The position numbers and the translations under genes are program-made. From Neurospora crassa OR74A (Eukaryota > Ascomycota > Sordariomycetes > Sordariales > Sordariaceae): a stretch of DNA of 64,000 bases. The stretch spans positions 9,155,917 through 9,219,916 of the forward strand of contig NC_026501.1 in NCBI RefSeq assembly GCF_000182925.2, in the 5' to 3' direction. Of the stretch, positions 36,444 through 50,195 are shown piece by piece. Each line of letters starts with the position of its first letter. The first letter of the stretch is position 1. The notes under the pieces are model-generated. The model was not told the DNA's origin, searched no databases, and saw only the letters and a program-made list of their open reading frames with translations.

Positions 36444-38004
36444 ATGGCCTCAATAGGAGTTTCTGGGCCAGGTCAGTCACCAGTCATTCATTCACCTTGG
36501 ACATCCATAAACTAACAACCTATCCAGCCAAGTTGCAAGCTGTCACCACTCTCATTCATAAGCTGACCGAGGACCTCAAGAGCACAAGTCTCTCGCCAGA
36601 AGAACGAGACAAGGCCCTGGAGGAACTCAAGGTGTATGGCCGAGACCCTAGAAATGCCGACCCCATTTTCACCAAGCAAGGCATTGAGACTCTCACAAAA
36701 CATGCCTTCGACTCGCCGTCAGAAACCACCTCTCGGAATGCCCTCCGTGTGCTCTGCAACGCCATGCTCCTCATACCCGAGACACGACAGCGCTTCGTTG
36801 ACCTAGGCTATGAGTCCAAGGCCTGCGAAAAGCTCAAAAACGACAACTGGGACGACGAGTTTCTGGCCACCCGAGTCATCTTCTTCAGCACCTACGGCAC
36901 CACTGTTGACCTTGCCAAGCTCATCGATGAGCATCACCTGGCTGAGAGCATGGTTGCGAACCTCGCCCGCCACGCCTCCAGAATCTCCGAGCATGCCAAG
37001 AACAAGACCAAGCCGGACCCCATGGAACTCATGGCCCTGGGAGAGACACTACGGCTCCTGTTCAATGTCACCAGCAAATGTCCATCCAAGCTGGACTGTT
37101 TCACTGCTGCGGTCCCGCATATAGTGACCCTTCTTCTCAGCTTGGATATCCCACCACCAAAGGGAACACCGCCCCTCGAGTCTCCCCTCAGTCCTCTGGT
37201 CAATGCGCTCATGAACCTCAAGCTCGATTCCGAGGAAGCACGGTCATGCCTCTACCCCAAGGACGCACCCTCCAGTCTTGCCGAAAAGCTCATCACCCTT
37301 CTCGATCTCTCCCTCAAAGCCTACTCAGACCAGGAACTCGACGCAACCGTCACCCCTCTAGTCTGCATCATCTCTTCCATCTACGAGAATGCCCCAGCCG
37401 ACTCTCCCGTTCGTGACTTCATCCGCAAGAGCCTGCTCCCCTCAGAAGAGGAGCGCAACAAGGTTCTCGGCAAGGGCGACACCCTTCCCGCCAAGCTGCT
37501 AGCTAACATGACCAACCCCATTGCTCCCGAGTTTGCCAGAGCTGTGTCCCACCTTCTGTTCAACGTGTCGGACAAGGACGCAAACAAGTTTGTCGAAAAC
37601 ATCGGATACGGCTATGCTTCTGGCTTCCTGTTCCAGAACAACATCCCGGTTCCCGAAGGGCTGGGTGGCGATGCCGAGAAGGGCGAAAGTTCCCAGGCTG
37701 GTCAAAGCAGCAGGAGGGCGGTCAACCCCATTACTGGCCAGTTCTTGGATACCGAGACGTTCCCGGATATGCCCGAGATGACCATGGAGGAGAAGGAGCG
37801 TGAGGCCGAGAGACTGTTTGTCTTGTTTGAGAGGTAAGTGACTGCATTTTTCCAGTCAAGTCGGAAAACCCGAAAGCTGACCCTTTTTCTCTTCGCAGGG
37901 CGAGGAAGCTGGGAATCGTTAATGTTGAGAACCCTGTTGCCAAGGCGGTTCAGGAGGGTCGTTTCGAAGAGTTGCCCGACGACTACGAAGAGGATTCGGA
38001 CTGA
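36444..38004 (+). CDS. ric8: RIC8, guanine nucleotide exchange factor and chaperone for G-alpha subunits
   Basis: Three exons, 36444-36471, 36528-37833 and 37899-38004, give 479 residues. The first exon is only 28 nt (MASIGVSGP), so the true ATG lies before a 56-nt intron with an ACTAAC branch site. The body is all-helical armadillo-like sequence: LQAVTTLIHKLTEDLKS, RVLCNAMLLIPETR, LGETLRLLFNVTSKCPSKLDC and FARAVSHLLFNVSDKDANKFV. These are the repeats of the RIC8/synembryn family. The tail is acidic and ends DDYEEDSD. RIC8 binds free G-alpha, promotes nucleotide exchange and folding, and in Neurospora is known to be needed for G-alpha signalling, growth and asexual development. The length is typical for fungal members. 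Confidence 0.95.
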
Positions 38005-39469
38005 GCAAAGGGCCCGACGTTTCTTTTTGTTGCAAGTCTACCTGGAAAACCTCGACCCAGACTGACCACCTAGAACTCACCACGCTGGTCTATCAATGCT
38101 ATCGTAATGCTAATCAATATCACCCGGTTTTAATCCCGACAAAAAAAAAGAGCTGACGACGCTGATGCTGGTGAGGATGACGACGCGCATCACACATCAT
38201 TCGAGCCTCCTCCACTAACTGATGCATCCATGTTGTCGATCCTCGTGGAACGATGTCGGCTCTTCAGGGGCACATGATTCGCTTTGCCCGGAGTGTACTC
38301 CGCTACGGTGAGATGGCAGGGCTGACAATGTGTTATTCCTTCACCGCATGTCCGCGTACCGGAGACTGCGGCACTGCTTCCTCACACTGCATCACCATCA
38401 CCACCCACTTGTCACCGACCAGTGATGATGCCCTTGATGGCTCAATAGGCCTTCCTCCGCGGAGGTATACGACTCCCACCTAGGACGGCAAGTTCTGTCT
38501 CAGTTCAAAAGGTGTGATCACCAATAGTGGAACGGTGACTGCAGGGAGTACCCAGATTCCTACACTGTGAAAAGGGACAACCAGTATATGTACGGCATCA
38601 GACATTCAGAATATCCCGTCCATTTCCAACGGGCATTTCGACATGGTAAAACCAGGAACCTGAGTCAAAACTACAAAAGGAGGTCTTGGTCTCTTTCTTT
38701 TCCGCTGACCAATTTCTTCAATGTTTATCTTTTGCTCCCCTTCCAGACTCCAATTCCAAGAAAGTCCGTTGACATTGCCGAGACAACTGAACTTGCCGGT
38801 TTCCTATCAGTCCGACAAGTCGGCAATGATCTTCAACACACCGTGGATATGTTCACAAATCCAAGTGTCTTGGTCCTGTGTCAGTGTAGGTTAAGGTAAG
38901 TGGATGGGATCCGAGCCGAACAGGGGTTGTCTAAGGAACCGTCAGGGGGGGCTACTGATCCGCTGAGATGGCCGTTAGTGCGGGGGCCGGTGTGCTCTAC
39001 ATACATACTATCTGCACCAACTCTCTAATCGCTATTCCCGCCCAGGTCGTGCCAAGCGTCATTCTAATTCACTGGGCTAGGTTTTCAGTCGGACAACGGG
39101 AGGCTTGTAGAAAGATGTTCAACTAAATAATAGTAAAGACATGGGACCTACCATCGTCCCCTTCCCCTGGACACCAACCCATACAACTTTACACGTGTAG
39201 ACGAAACACCAAGCATATCAACCCCATCGGCCACCATATACCCGTCAATAACCTTCCCGTCGTTCTCCCACTTTTCCGGATCTGCCTACTTTCTTCACCG
39301 AGCAACCGTGTACTCAAAAGTTCGATTTGAGACACCTGTGACATTGTACTATTACCACAGCCGAGCTATCTACTGTCTAGGGTAGTGCTGTTGAGTGGCA
39401 ATTTAAGAGCGTCTTTACATCCAAAGCCACTCGACCTGTGTTGAAGCCATCTTCCACTATCGATCGACC
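38005..39469. other. Intergenic region upstream of the zinc-finger gene
   Basis: About 1.46 kb containing the ric8 3' end and the promoter or leader of the next gene. Only short open frames without recognisable features were seen. A CA-rich leader precedes the start codon at 39470. Confidence 0.6.
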
Positions 39470-42400
39470 ATGGCCAGTCCCATTGGGAATCTTATTCATC
39501 CTCCGGACCCTCCATACCGGCAAGGATCGGGCCAAGCTCCCCGTATAGACTCGATTCTCCACAGTCATCAACCACATCCGGGTCCGAGTCCGATCCACCA
39601 CCTCAGTCCCATCGGCAACCGGCCCGGGGTTGGGTCTGGCTTGTCTCTTGCTCCACTATCCTTTCCTGGTCCTTCTCATCCCATTCCGCCGCCATCACAT
39701 CTTCCATCGCAAGCTCATCGACCATCACTGCCGTCACCAGTTCATAATCCTCCTCCTCCTCCACCACCGTTGTCGAGGAGTCACTCCAACACACAATCAC
39801 TTTATCAGTGTGCCGACTGTTTACGTAGGTTACAATGCTCGCTTTTGAATTCGGCATACTAACAATAAACAAGGACGATATTCTCGGCCTGAACACTTAC
39901 AGGTATGTCCATGACGGATATAGTCAAAGTATCGCAGCAATGTAGCTAACCGAAGCGTAGAGACACATTGCGACCCATACTCTTGGGAAGCGTTTCATTT
40001 GCGATGTATGTTTGCTGTCGCAGCTGATTTTTTTTCTTGGAACTTGGACTAACACTGTCCTGGTTAGGTTTGCTCAAAAGCCTTTGCCCGAGCTGATCTC
40101 CTAAAGCGTCACCGCACCAACCACCAAGATGACAATGGAGCCAAAAGGAGACGTATGAATTCCTCGCCTGGTGCTGGACGGGTGACGCATGCTTGTCAGG
40201 CTTGTGCGAAGGCGAGAGTGAAGTGTGAAGAAGCGAAGCCGTGCGTACCTACAACTGAAAGGGATTAGGTGAACGACTACTGACGACACCCAGATGTACA
40301 CGATGTAAAAATCGAGGGATAAGCTGCGAATATGGCTCCTCGGAAGACGCAGCTCTGCATCTCCTTCATCTATCCGCCCACGACCGCGCTGAGGGTTATG
40401 ACCATGAGGATAGACAAGCTTCCTATTACCCACGACCTTCGATTTCCGAGCCTCATGCGTCTGGCTTCTCCACACATTACCCTTCGGAACCAGTCGAACA
40501 CAGTCCCATGCTCACCGAAAGCGAAGAATCCCATATACCGACTCCCGAAACGATGATGGACCAGACTCAGACTGCTAACCCAAACCCAGAACAAGCCTTT
40601 CAAGTCCAAGCAACTTACCCCCATAACAATAACACAAGCAGCAGCATGCTCGACAACATGGCCAAACTCCCCTTTTCCGACTTTCTTCGGGACGTCTTGT
40701 ACGACCAATCGCTCTCCCAGGCTCAGGGGCTGGCAGTTCTTGACTTTTGCGATGACTCCAGTCTTGACCTGAATGCCATGGACTTTGGGCTTTTGGACTA
40801 CTGGTTACATGACGAGCCTGTTATTCCGCTTCCCTCTTCTGATCCAGCTCAGCTCGGTCCAAGCTCAGGCCCAATTCCGTCGACAACCACCACAGCAGAA
40901 ACGGGTCAAGCAGGCACAAAAAACTCAGATCCCGTGAACATATCCGCCATGCGACCAAAACTGGCTCAGATATGGACAGACTCTCCCTGGCGCTGGACCC
41001 CCCAGCGAACGGATAACGTCTACGCCGAACAATCGCACTTGCCTCTCCCAACATCCGGGCACTCTTCTCCCTCGTTCTCTCCCAAATCGGCACTCAAACG
41101 CAAGTCGTCTGATCTTTCTCCTTCACAACCAACCGACAACAACAACAACAACAACAAAGCAACCAAACTGCAGCAAAACTCCAGCTCTCAGGGGCAGCAG
41201 CAACTAATAACCCTCAACCAGCACACTCTTCACTCCTCGGGCCGCGACCTGATCCTCTCCATAGTCCTCTCCATCTGCAAATCCAACTCGTCCCAGTTCT
41301 CCAGGGTAGCCTCTTCGTTTCCTTCTTCGGGGTCCATCAACCATTGGATCCACATCTTTTTGGCTTCGCATCTATGTTCCGTGTCGAGTTTTATTGCTTG
41401 TCATTTGCCTCCTCCTCCTCCTCCTCCTTCTTCTTCTTCCTCCTCTTCTGGTTCTGGTTCTGGCTCCGGCTCAAAGGACCACTCCCCCTCGGCGCTCTAC
41501 TGGTCCCTCAACGCCCAACCCCCCGAATGGCTCGCCATCACCGCCGCCTGCGGCGCCGTCCTCGCGCCCGTGCCCGCCCTCCGCAAATTCGGTTTCGCCC
41601 TGCAAGAAGCCGTCCGCGTCTCGATCCCCGGCCGCTTCGAAGAGAACAACTCCAAAGTGTCGGACCTCGGGCTCGTCCAAGCCCTCGTCCTGACGCAGGA
41701 CCTCGGCGTCTGGTCCGGCAACCGGCGCAAGATGGAGATTGCCGAATGCCACCTGACGGTCCCCGTCGCCATGATGCGCGGCCGAGGCAAATTCACCCGC
41801 GGCGCTTACCTCCCTTCCATCGTAGTGACGGAAGCCGACGAAGGCAAGGAGCTCGAAGATAAGTGGAAGCGGTGGATGGAGATGGAATCCTGGAAACGAC
41901 TAGCGTTCCATGCGTACCTGCGCGACGCGCAAGTGAGCATGACGCAGCTGAGCAATCCCAGCATCAGCTACGCGGAGATGCGCATGCCGTTACCGGGCCC
42001 GAAAGAATGTTGGTTCGCGCGCACCAAAGAAGAGTGGAAGTCTCGGTGGTTAGCTGCCGCCGCCGCCTCCTCCTCGTCCTCCTCTACCATGGACGAACAA
42101 GTCCCGTGTCTCGGCGACTTACTTCGGGATGTAAACCTCTTGGTCCGGCATCACCATAGACTAGACGTCCAGTTCGCCATCTCCATCTACTTGCATGGTT
42201 TCTGGTCGCTGATCTGGGAATACCGCCAGCTGGCATCGATCCATCGCCCACTTTTCGGACAACCGTCGTCTTCTTCCTCATCCACTTACACTCCTACATC
42301 CCCGTTTAATAACCCCAATGCTACCACCACGCAATCCCTCCTCATCTCTCGACTCGCCGACCTGCGCACTACCTTGCACCAATTCCACGCTTTGGTCTCT

Positions 42401-43417
42401 TCTCCTTCAGCTCCCTTGTATTCATACACAACACCTAACGAACTCCTCCTCCTCCACCTTTTACTCATGCATATCCATGTGTCATTAGAAGACCTACAGC
42501 TCTTTTCGGGAAAAGAAGGCGAAGAGCAAGCGAAACGGATTTATCCGGTCCTGCAAAGATGGGCGGATAGTAGCGAGGCGCGACAGGCGCTGTGGCATGC
42601 GGGGCAGGTCCTCAGGTTCGCGAGGGAGTTTCCGAAAGGACAACTGAGAGAGTTTTGGGCGGCCGCGGTGCATTTAGGCGGGTTGGCGGTTTGGGGGTGG
42701 GGGGTGTTGCAGACTGCGAGGGGGGGTGGTGTTAGTTCTAAGGATGCTAGGCACTTGAAGGAGAAGGAGAGGGAAAAGGAGAGAGAAAAGGGGCAACAGC
42801 ATCAAAAGTCAAGCTTGTACATCCAACAAGTGATGACGCCTACCACCACCCCCGGACTCACCACGCACCACCATCAAGTACTAGAACCAGTCACACCACC
42901 TCTACTAGTAACACTCAACGGCCCCCACACCCCCCCCTCCCTCGACCTCGACGCCTTCATCCACCACAACCAAGGTCGTCCCGCTCTTTCTTCTTTCACT
43001 TCTTCTTCTTCTTCCTCCTCCTCCCCCCCTTCATCGTCGTCCTCTTCCTCCAACAAGGACGGTGGTGGTGGTGGTGGTGACTACGCAGTAGTCCCACTAG
43101 ACGACATAGCAACCTGCATGGCCATCTGCCAAGCGATTCTCAGAGATAACTTCCCTGCCTCCTCCTCCGCCTCCGCCTCCGCCTCCGCCTCCACTTCTGC
43201 TTCTGCTTCTGCTTCTGCTTCTGCTTCTGCTTCTGCTTCTGCTTCTGCTTCTCCCGATGGAGGTGGTGCTTCTTCGCTCCTCCCGGCGATAAGCGAGAAT
43301 ATTGTGGCGCTGTTGGGGAAGTTGGGGGGTGTTGCGGGGGTTGTTGGTGGTGGTTCTGGTGGTGGTGGTGGTGGTGGTGGTAAGTCAGGTGCAGGTTCAG
43401 GTTCGAGGGGTAGCTGA
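39470..43417 (+). CDS. Transcription factor with two C2H2 fingers and a Zn2Cys6 cluster
   Basis: Five exons fit: 39470-39824, 39874-39902, 39961-40005, 40068-40240 and 40294-43417, giving 1241 residues. Exons 2 and 3 are micro-exons of 29 and 45 nt. Splicing assembles two perfect C2H2 fingers, residues about 113-167, each C-x2-C-x12-H-x3-H. They are followed by a basic linker (KRRRMNSS) and a Zn2Cys6 cluster at about 186-212 with spacing C-x2-C-x6-C-x5-C-x2-C-x6-C. The large last exon resembles the fungal-specific transcription factor regulatory region (WIHIFLASHLC and LAITAACGAVLAPVPALRKFGFALQEAVRVSIPGRFEENNSK). The N-terminus is Pro/His rich. The C-terminus carries an alternating Ser-Ala run (43163-43252) and Gly runs. 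It is nuclear by inference; target genes are unknown. Confidence 0.88.
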
Positions 43418-43464
43418 GCTACTGCCGAGCGGCGGCCATATTCAGGGGAACAAAATGAAGAGAG

Positions 43465-43499
<35 letters not shown>

Positions 43500-44303
43500 A
43501 AAGAAGCAAATCCCTAAATGCAGACAGAAGAAGAAGAAGAAGATGGATGGATGGATGGATACGGGGGGGGTGGTGAGGGGTTATGGGTAATGGATGGAAA
43601 CTAAGCAAGGCAAAGGGGGGAGGGAGAAGGGACGTTGTAACTGCCTCGCTGGGTAGCCAGTACCATAGCCCGGAACAAGGACGCTTGACAGCTTGGCGAT
43701 TTGAGAAGGGCGAGCAAGATGAAGGGAAAGTTGTAAGATAGTCAGTCATATTGTATAAGCAAATAGACAGACAGGATCATCGTGGCATGTGGCATTTGTA
43801 GGAATTGGGATGTTCCGGGCGTCTGGGATATTGGGTTATAGCATAGCATAGCATAGCATAGCATAGCATAGCATAGCATAGCGGAAGTTTTTAGGTTCAT
43901 GTCAGCGCTGCATTTCTTTATATAACTGATTAGGAACATAAAGAGCAGGTTAAGCCAGTGTAGTGAAAATGGTGGCTATATTGATGTAAGCCTCTCTCAG
44001 TCATTGCCATCACTCTTCACGTCCTTCACTTCCTATACATGAGCTCTTGTCCAGCTACTATAGTCATTGCCGTCTGTCTGTCTGTCTATCTATCCAGCAA
44101 AACTGGCCGCCCCCACAGCTACAATACTATCTCACCTTCTGCCACATATCCACTGTCATCACTTATCATCATTCATGTACATCCTCCGTTTCCTCCCTTA
44201 ATCCAATTACCACTTCCATCCCCTTGCCTTGATGTCATAACCTCCCCTTCATCCCTTCTCTAACCCACTTTGCCCTCCGCACCCGCACCCACGCATCCTG
44301 GGT
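43418..44303. other. Convergent 3' region between the transcription factor and the epimerase
   Basis: About 890 bp between two stop codons. It contains a run of about 33 A at 43465-43497, GAA and GGAT short arrays near 43530-43560, a GCATA pentamer array at 43841-43882, and CTGT/CTAT tetramers near 44073-44095. No gene was recognised. Confidence 0.6.
43841..43882. repeat. GCATA pentamer microsatellite, eight units
   Basis: Eight perfect GCATA units plus a partial unit, in the 3' region between two convergent genes. Confidence 0.95.
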
Positions 44304-46555
<2,252 letters not shown>

Positions 46556-48001
46556 CTAAACCACCGAGGACTTTCTCCTTTCAGCCTCCTTCTCCTTCCT
46601 CTCCTGCCTATAATGATCCGCCACCAAGAAGGCCAACTCCAGCGCCTGCTTCTCGTTCAACCGCGGATCGCAGAAGCTCGTATAGTTAGTACTCAAGTCA
46701 TCCTCATCCAGTCCTGCACCGCCTCCCAAGCACTCCGTCACCGCGTCACCCGTCAATTCCAGATGCATGCCGCCCAGGTACGACTTCTCTTCCTTGTGGA
46801 TGCGTAGTGTCTGCTGAAGCTCCGAGAAGATGTCGCTGAACTTGCGCGTCTTGATGCCGCCGCTAACCGATTGTGTGTTGCCGTGCATGGGATCGCACTG
46901 CCAGACCACGGTGCGGGCGTACTCCGAGCTTTCGACGGTGCGGATGTGCGCAGGCAGGAGAGAGGCCACCTTGTCGGCGCCGTAGCGCGTAATGAGCGTA
47001 ACCTTGCCGGGTTCGCGGTTGGGGTTTAGAGTGCGCAGCATAGGCAGCAAGTCCGAAGTAGGTGTCGAGGGACCAATCTTGACACCAATGGGGTTGGCGA
47101 TGCCGCGGAAGTATTCGACGTGCGCGTGGTCGATTTGGCGCGTGCGGTCGCCGATCCACAAGAAGTGAGCCGACGTGTTGTAGTATTCTTTCTTGGGGGG
47201 CGTGGTAGAGTCGGGAGGGTAGGAGCGGACCGAAGGGTGGTTGAGCAGGCGGGTGAGCGGTTCCTCGTACTCGAGAAGGAGACCCTCGTGCGAGGTGAAG
47301 AGCTCGACAGTCGACAGCTTCTCGTTTTGGTCGGCGCCGATGGTGTGCATGAAGCGCAACATTTCCTGGATGCGGTCGACGGTTTCCTGGTACTTGGATT
47401 TGAGCGCCGGGTCGCGCACGTGGCCGAGGCCCCAGTCGAGGGGACCGTGGAGGTCGGCGATGCCGGAACCGATGGCGCCGCGGATGTAGTTGAGCGTGGC
47501 TGACGAGTACTGGTAGGCGCGCACGAGACGGTTAGGATCCAGCTCACGCTCGTCGGGGTGGAAGCCGTTGAGGATGTCGCCACGGAAGGAGGGCACTTCC
47601 TTGCCGTTGATGGTCTCGACAGGCGAGGAGCGAGGCTTCGCGTACTGGCCGGCCATGCGACCGATGCGCACAACGGGCTTGTCGGCGCCCCAGAGGAGGA
47701 CAAGCGACATCTGGAGAAGAAGCTTGATCTTGGACTCGATCACGTCTTGCTGGCAGTAGCTAAAGAGCTCGGCGCAGTCGCCACCCTGAAGGAGGAAGGC
47801 CTTGCCTTGGGCAACATCGCGAAGGTGTTCTCGAAGACGGATGATCTCGTTGGGGAGGACGATGGGCGGGAGCGTCTTGAGCTCGTTGGTGGCCTTTTCA
47901 AGAGCAGCCTTGTCGGGGTACTCGGGGCATTGCTTGATGGGCTTGGATCTCCACGAGTCGGGCGCCCATCCGGGGGCGTTTGGTGTCGTTTGTTGGCTCA
48001 T
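46556..48001 (-). CDS. aro-8: Class II (plant-type) 3-deoxy-D-arabino-heptulosonate-7-phosphate synthase
   Basis: A single exon of 481 codons starting MSQQTTPNAPGWAPDSWRS. It catalyses the first step of the shikimate pathway, condensing phosphoenolpyruvate with erythrose-4-phosphate. Class II landmarks appear in order: GKAFLLQGGDCAELF (metal-binding Cys), VVRIGRMAGQYAKPRSSP, the FRGDILNGF block, HFLWIGDRTR, CDPMHGNTQS, GGMHLELTGDAVTECLGG and SFCDPRLNEKQALELAFLVA. Neurospora has three DAHP synthases; from established work the tryptophan-sensitive one (aro-8) is the plant-like class II enzyme, so I use that name with moderate certainty. It is cytosolic, with no target peptide. A CPC1/Gcn4-type site lies 322 bp upstream, consistent with general amino-acid control. 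Confidence 0.93.
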   Translation of the reverse strand: MSQQTTPNAPGWAPDSWRSKPIKQCPEYPDKAALEKATNELKTLPPIVLPNEIIRLREHLRDVAQGKAFLLQGGDCAELFSYCQQDVIESKIKLLLQMSLVLLWGADKPVVRIGRMAGQYAKPRSSPVETINGKEVPSFRGDILNGFHPDERELDPNRLVRAYQYSSATLNYIRGAIGSGIADLHGPLDWGLGHVRDPALKSKYQETVDRIQEMLRFMHTIGADQNEKLSTVELFTSHEGLLLEYEEPLTRLLNHPSVRSYPPDSTTPPKKEYYNTSAHFLWIGDRTRQIDHAHVEYFRGIANPIGVKIGPSTPTSDLLPMLRTLNPNREPGKVTLITRYGADKVASLLPAHIRTVESSEYARTVVWQCDPMHGNTQSVSGGIKTRKFSDIFSELQQTLRIHKEEKSYLGGMHLELTGDAVTECLGGGAGLDEDDLSTNYTSFCDPRLNEKQALELAFLVADHYRQERKEKEAERRKSSVV

Positions 48002-48689
48002 GGTGACGACGGATTTGAAGATGGTGAAGTGGAAGTTGCTGTGTAAGTGGGTGGAAATTTCGAAGCCAAAGTGGCGCTGAGGATGTCTTGGCAGTAAGTA
48101 CGTCTAGTATTCTATGTAACAGCGAGTGACTAAGAAAGGACAGGTGGGTCAATGTTCAAAAACTAAAGTCTTGACGACGACGACGACAACTGTTATGGTG
48201 GTCTTTTCTCGGAAAAGAGAGTGGTAAAGAATGGTGTGTGGTAGTTGATAGTCATGACTGGACTTCAAAGAAGACGGAAGATCCTATTCAAATATCTTTT
48301 CGGCTTGTCGGGACTGGAGTGGTGAGTCAGTGGCAACTGAAGTGCACCCACCACACGGTGTTTGTTCAAAGTGTCAAAACCGTCCCTCCAAAGTTTAGGT
48401 AGTAGTTGGAGTCCTTGGGAAAGTCAATTGACCAATAACAGAACAGCGTTAGAAAGAAGCCCAAAATGTGTCCCACTGTGACGCTGTGGTGCCTGCCCCG
48501 CCCCCACAACTGGTCGCGACGGGAACTCAACTGAAGTGTTCTACAGCGAAGCCCTGCAGTATGTAGTAGTGGTAACACTGCCGCAGCACCTAGCCAGCTC
48601 CTGTTTCAAGCTTTAGCAACCGACGTCTGTCCGACTTCCATTTGTCTCCTCTTCCACCGACACAGCCAATTTCAGTTTCAACTTCCAAA
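48002..48689. other. Divergent promoter region between DAHP synthase and the HYPK-like gene
   Basis: About 690 bp between divergent start codons. It contains the TGAGTCA site at 48323-48329 and a short GAC repeat near 48176-48189. No gene was recognised. Confidence 0.6.
48323..48329. promoter_or_regulatory. Putative CPC1 (Gcn4-type) binding site
   Basis: TGAGTCA matches the TGA(C/G)TCA core recognised by the bZIP activator of cross-pathway amino-acid control. It lies 322 bp upstream of the DAHP synthase start codon and 361 bp upstream of the HYPK-like start. A 7-mer can occur by chance, so the assignment rests on context. Confidence 0.5.
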
Positions 48690-49120
48690 ATGGCCGAGGA
48701 CAAACAACCACCTGCCGTCGTCGAGGGCGCCACTGGCGGTGACGTTGAGGAAGAGGTTCAGCCCACGGCCAAGTCCGCCGAGGACCGCAAGGCCGCCGCT
48801 GCTTTGTCCAGCCTCGACTCCAACCGCGAAGACGAGTCCTCCGCCCAGGTCGACCAGGATGCCGTCCAAAACGCTTTCCACTCTCTCAGCACTGCTGGCA
48901 GCAAGCAGGCCGAGGTGAAGAAGGTCAAGGTCGATGCGGCCGATGTCGCCCTTCTTGTGAGTGTCTTTAGTAATCGCCGTGGGGGACAGGTTACTGACGG
49001 GGCATCAAACAGGTCGAGGAGCTCGAGCTCACCAAGGCCAAGGCTACTGAGCTGCTCAAGGCCCATGATGGCGACGCTGTCAAGGCCATCAACGCCTATG
49101 TTGCTGCCCCCGCGGCTTGA
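48690..49120 (+). CDS. HYPK-like small protein with C-terminal UBA/NAC-alpha-like domain
   Basis: Two exons, 48690-48956 and 49013-49120, give 124 residues. The acidic, Ala-rich N-terminal half is followed by a helical linker and the conserved end DAADVALLVEELELTKAKAT, then ELLKAHDGDAVKAINAYV. That three-helix UBA fold is shared by NAC-alpha and by HYPK (Huntingtin-interacting protein K). In other eukaryotes HYPK binds the ribosomal N-terminal acetyltransferase NatA and tunes its activity, so a ribosome-associated role is inferred. The protein is too short and lacks the NAC domain needed to be NAC-alpha itself. The ATG at 48690 (AAAATGGCC) is preferred over an in-frame upstream ATG at 48642. 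Confidence 0.85.
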
Positions 49121-50195
49121 AAAACCATACTCCCCAGTTAGAGAACAAACAACAGACCATATGAAGCCGATTTACAGTCTGAGGACCCCATAGCCGCCCA
49201 TCGATCTGTTTGTATACTTGAGCTATACGCGACATACTATACCACATGTTTCCAGCAATGACGACGACCAAAACATATTTGTGACAGAGGATGGGCATGC
49301 ATAGGCCGGGCCAGGAAAGGGAGTTTGGGGCAGGGCGCGATGGATTAGACAAAAAGGGCAGCCCATCATATATATCGACTGAATCGGGAGCGATGTTGGG
49401 CATGAAAGTTCTTTTTGGTTGCTTGACGTGGACGTAAACGCGCGGCCGGTTGCTGGAATAGAGTTGGTATAAAGTTGTCGACCTTCCGCATCTGTTCTAG
49501 CGCTTACACGTCCCGTCTCCAGGGCAAAGCAAAGGTACATTTGAATACTCCCATACAATTCTTTCATGGTAGAGTCATCATGTATGATACTCACAAAGAG
49601 AAACCGTTGGTTACCGAGAAGGGCCCTATGAATGCTTCATGTCGTAGATACGCCTCTGGTCGGTGTTCTGTTCCGCGTGGTGGTTAGTCTCTCCCGTCAT
49701 CTCTTCTCAAGCAAAGGGTGAGTCTGGTTCACTTGCAACCATCAAGACATAAGACGGAACCCAATGACAATACAACCTTGATATCATTCCGGGTTCTGTT
49801 AAGCCGCATCCAACAAACCGCTATTGAATCCTATACCGTGCCAGCGCACCGCAACCCCAGCAAGTATTGCGCGTCCTTTGCGCGTTCCGGCCCAGCATTA
49901 CGTACTCTTACCAATACAACACCAATCCATCCAGCCCTATGATGCGAAACCCCTTATCATTTGTTTACTGTGGTTCATTTAAGGTTTGACCATTACTCCA
50001 CATTCCCTAACACTTCATTTGACCTCAGGCGTTTAGACTCTTTTTTATTTCATCAGCATCACTCTCCATTCACTTCCCCAGCCCTTGACCTGATCAGCTT
50101 CAACTTTGTCTCCTACTACTTCATCCCACTATTCACTTCCAACTCCCTTATCCATCACTCATCCCCATCACCAAACAAACCACCAAACCACCACA
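49121..50195. other. Intergenic region upstream of the MFS transporter
   Basis: About 1.07 kb with the HYPK-like 3' end and the MFS promoter. The last 150 bp are rich in CCA/ACC and form a CA-rich leader. Only featureless short frames were seen. Confidence 0.55.

Noticed and set aside
43081-43749. 222-codon minus-strand frame over the transcription factor end
   Set aside because: It reads the reverse of the Ser-Ala and Gly repeats and the poly-A tract, with no independent support.
48642-48689. Upstream in-frame ATG extending the HYPK-like protein by 16 residues
   Set aside because: The extension (MSPLPPTQPISVSTSK) looks like leader sequence, and the ATG at 48690 has the stronger AAAATGGCC context.
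50106-50195. Upstream in-frame ATG of the MFS gene (30 extra residues)
   Set aside because: The added part is a low-complexity His/Thr/Pro translation of the CA-rich leader; the ATG at 50196 in CACAATG context is more likely.
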